Shown: one piece after another, positions 62,273 through 64,000 of the stretch | Position numbering within the stretch: position 1 is the stretch's first letter | How the letters are laid out: each line of letters opens with the position of its first letter | NCBI RefSeq assembly: GCF_001411495.1 | Contig: NZ_CP012981.1 | Location: 1,054,001-1,118,000 of the forward strand | DNA from: Burkholderia cepacia ATCC 25416 | GTDB lineage: Bacteria; Pseudomonadota; Gammaproteobacteria; Burkholderiales; Burkholderiaceae | Length of the DNA stretch: 64,000 nt | Direction of reading: 5' to 3' | Translations under genes and position numbers: made by a program | The notes under the pieces: model-generated | Databases searched by the model: none | What the model was told of the DNA's origin: nothing | Seen by the model: the letters and a program-made list of their open reading frames with translations, nothing else

Positions 62273-63670
62273 TCACCCCCGCCCGAAACTCGGCCGCTTC
62301 GGATCGTAAGTCCACCCCGGCACGAGATACCGCATCGCGACCGCGTCGTCGCGCGCCGTCCCGCCGACCGCTTCGTACAACGCATGCGCGGCCTCGACCT
62401 GCGCCATGTCGAGCTCGATCCCGAGCCCCGGCCGCTCCGGCACGGCCACCTTGCCGCCGACGATCGCGAGCGGCTCGCGCGTGAGCCGCGCGTCGCCTTC
62501 CTGCCAGATCCAGTGCGTGTCGATCGCGGTGATCGTGCCGGGCGCGGCCGCCGCCGCGTGCGTGAACATCGCGAGCGACACGTCGAAGTGGTTGTTCGAA
62601 TGCGAGCCCCACGTGAGCCCCCAGTCGCGGCACAGCTGCGCGAGCCGCACCGAGCCCTGCATCGTCCAGAAATGCGGATCGGCGAGCGGGATGTCGACCG
62701 CCTGCAGCCGCACCGCGTGATCCATCTGCCGCCAGTCGGTCGCGATCATGTTGGTCGCGGTCGGAATCCCGGTCGCACGGCGGAATTCGGCCATCACCTC
62801 GCGGCCCGAATAGCCGCCTTCCGGCCCGCACGGGTCCTCCGCATACGCGAGCAGGTGGCCTTGGCCGCGGCACAGCGCGACGGCCTCGTCGAGCGACCAC
62901 GCGCCGTTCGGGTCGAGCGTCGCGCGTGCGTCGGGGAAGCGCGCCTTGATCGCGGCGATCGCTTCCATCTCGTCGGCGCCGGCCATCACGCCGCCCTTCA
63001 GCTTGAAATCGGCGAACCCGTAACGCTCGACGGCGGCTTCCGCCTGACGCGCGATCGCGGCCGGCGTGAGCGCTTCCTCGTTGCGCAGCCGGAACCACGG
63101 GGCGCGCGCCTGCGCCTCGTCGCGATACGGCAGGTCGGTGCGGCCGCGATCACCGATATAGAACAGATAAGCGAGCATCGGCACCGCATCGCGCTGCTGC
63201 CCTTCGCCGAGCAGCGCGGCGACGGGCACGTCGAGAAACTGCCCGAGCAGGTCGAGCAGCGCCGCCTCGATCGCGGTGATCACGTTGTCGAGCCGCAGGT
63301 TGATCTCGTGCGGCTGGCGCAGCACGGCCGCCTCGCCGGCCGACGTCACCTCGTGCCGGATCGTGCGGCCCGCGCCCGGGCCCGTGCCGGACAGCGCCGC
63401 GCGCACCGCGTTGAGGGTGGCCTGATAGCGTCCGATCGACTGGCCGACCACGAGATCCGTCATGCGCTCGAGCGCGTGCCGGATGCCTTCGCCGCCCGGC
63501 ACTTCGCCGACACCCGTGTGCCCGCTGCTGTCGTCGAGGATCACGAGGTTGCGCGTGAAGTACGGCGCGTGCGCGCCGCACAGGTTGAGCAGCATGCTGT
63601 CGCGGCCGGCAACGGGAATCACCCGCATGCGCGTGACGCGCGGGGTGCCGGCATGGCGGGATTCGGACAT
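62273..63670 (-). CDS. gudD: D-glucarate dehydratase
   Basis: This 465-residue enolase-superfamily enzyme dehydrates D-glucarate to 5-keto-4-deoxyglucarate. The catalytic Lys pair is in [11 protein letters not shown], metal ligands include Asp in [14 protein letters not shown] and Glu/Asn nearby, and the catalytic His is in [22 protein letters not shown] and [14 protein letters not shown] segments also match GudD. The ATG at 63670 has GGAG upstream on the minus strand. The gene upstream (63733 onward) is a gudP-like permease, which fits a glucarate uptake and breakdown operon. Confidence 0.95.
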   Translation of the reverse strand: MSESRHAGTPRVTRMRVIPVAGRDSMLLNLCGAHAPYFTRNLVILDDSSGHTGVGEVPGGEGIRHALERMTDLVVGQSIGRYQATLNAVRAALSGTGPGAGRTIRHEVTSAGEAAVLRQPHEINLRLDNVITAIEAALLDLLGQFLDVPVAALLGEGQQRDAVPMLAYLFYIGDRGRTDLPYRDEAQARAPWFRLRNEEALTPAAIARQAEAAVERYGFADFKLKGGVMAGADEMEAIAAIKARFPDARATLDPNGAWSLDEAVALCRGQGHLLAYAEDPCGPEGGYSGREVMAEFRRATGIPTATNMIATDWRQMDHAVRLQAVDIPLADPHFWTMQGSVRLAQLCRDWGLTWGSHSNNHFDVSLAMFTHAAAAAPGTITAIDTHWIWQEGDARLTREPLAIVGGKVAVPERPGLGIELDMAQVEAAHALYEAVGGTARDDAVAMRYLVPGWTYDPKRPSFGRG

Positions 63671-63732
63671 CGGTTCGCTCCTGGTTCCGGTGGTGCACGG
63701 GCCGCCGGCTGGGCCGGCGCGGCCCGCGCCGT

Positions 63733-64000
63733 TCATCGAAGCTCGACGCGGCGGATCTCGCCGACGACGAACACGTAGCAGATCACCGCGACGAGCGCGT
63801 GCGCGACCACATAGACGAGCGCGCCGTTGAACGAGCCGCTGCGGTCGACGATGTAGCCGATCGCGATCGGCGTCGTGATGCTGGAGAGGTTGCCGCACGT
63901 GTTGAGCAGCGCGCCGCTCAATCCCGCGATCTGGCGCGGGGCGGTGTCGGCGTTGACGGCCCAGCCGAGCGCGCCGAGTCCCTTGCCGAAGAACGACAGC
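63733..64000 (-). CDS. MFS glucarate/galactarate-type permease, C-terminal part (5' end outside window)
   Basis: The frame is open to the window edge. The 88 visible residues are the end of a major facilitator protein: [20 protein letters not shown], then [20 protein letters not shown] and a last helix ([17 protein letters not shown]). The ASN-rich, polar helix 11 pattern and the position directly upstream of gudD (62 bp) point to the glucarate permease GudP or a relative (anion:cation symporter group). The start and most helices are not visible. Confidence 0.82.
   Translation of the reverse strand, partial: LSFFGKGLGALGWAVNADTAPRQIAGLSGALLNTCGNLSSITTPIAIGYIVDRSGSFNGALVYVVAHALVAVICYVFVVGEIRRVELR

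Overview
This window comes from the large chromosome of a Burkholderia, most likely a Burkholderia cepacia complex species. The evidence is very high GC with GCG/CGC-dominated codon use, a Burkholderia-type flagellar/chemotaxis locus (fliC-fliD-fliT, rpsU, flhDC, motAB-che, flhBAFG-fliA), an SAH riboswitch in front of ahcY followed by metF, and the paired DUF2844/DUF3443 genes. No phage, IS element, integrase or CRISPR array was seen. It looks like core chromosome.

Layout. 1-5254: sugar and glycosyltransferase genes (a TPR/GT9-like protein cut by the window edge, a NeuD-like acyltransferase, a DegT aminotransferase, a GT41 O-GlcNAc-transferase-like protein), probably for flagellin glycosylation. 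5499-8736: fliT, fliD, fliC and a sigma-28 promoter on the minus strand. 9140-13820: rpsU, a TonB receptor and a PepSY membrane protein with a Fur-like box between them, then tag. 13963-18450: a BadF/NagK-type kinase, a HAD phosphatase, aqpZ, an H-NS-like protein and a GT4 glycosyltransferase. 18761-31517: flhDC, then a sigma-28 promoter and motAB-cheY-cheA-cheW-mcp-cheR-cheD-cheB-cheY-cheZ. 31786-35468: a secreted DUF2844 protein, a DUF3443 lipoprotein (here suggested to be pepsin-like), a VOC protein, a small lipoprotein and a DUF805 protein. 35836-42456: flhB-flhA-flhF-flhG-fliA. 42560-45504: SAH riboswitch, ahcY, a holin-like membrane protein and metF. 45603-55571: amidase, dienelactone hydrolase, flavin monooxygenase, LivK-type binding protein, MFS exporter, HugZ-like protein, a second H-NS-like protein, a CDF metal transporter and an Lrp regulator. 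55651-61570: DnaQ-like exonuclease, MBL hydrolase, rlpA, and an E. coli yraL-yraN-diaA-dolP-like cluster ending in a cytochrome c. 61637-64000: tRNA-Ala(CGC), a small membrane protein, gudD and the end of a gudP-like permease.

The genes fit together as follows. FlhD4C2 would switch on flhBAFG-fliA and other early flagellar genes. FliA (sigma-28) would then transcribe fliC and motAB-che from the two consensus promoters visible here. The sugar genes beside fliC plausibly make and attach the flagellin glycan. The methyl-cycle genes ahcY and metF are controlled by S-adenosylhomocysteine through the riboswitch.

The less ordinary observations are: a FlhG that keeps its FlhF-activating helix but has lost both Walker A lysines; two DT(A/G)S motifs with pepsin-like partner motifs in the DUF3443 protein; a chemoreceptor ending in the DWETF tether; a palindrome over the -35 of the flhDC promoter; a set of palindromes upstream of the livK-like gene; a 60-bp tandem repeat at 47889-48010; a possible structured RNA at 57129-57266; and a quadruplex-forming, pyrimidine-rich stretch upstream of flhB.
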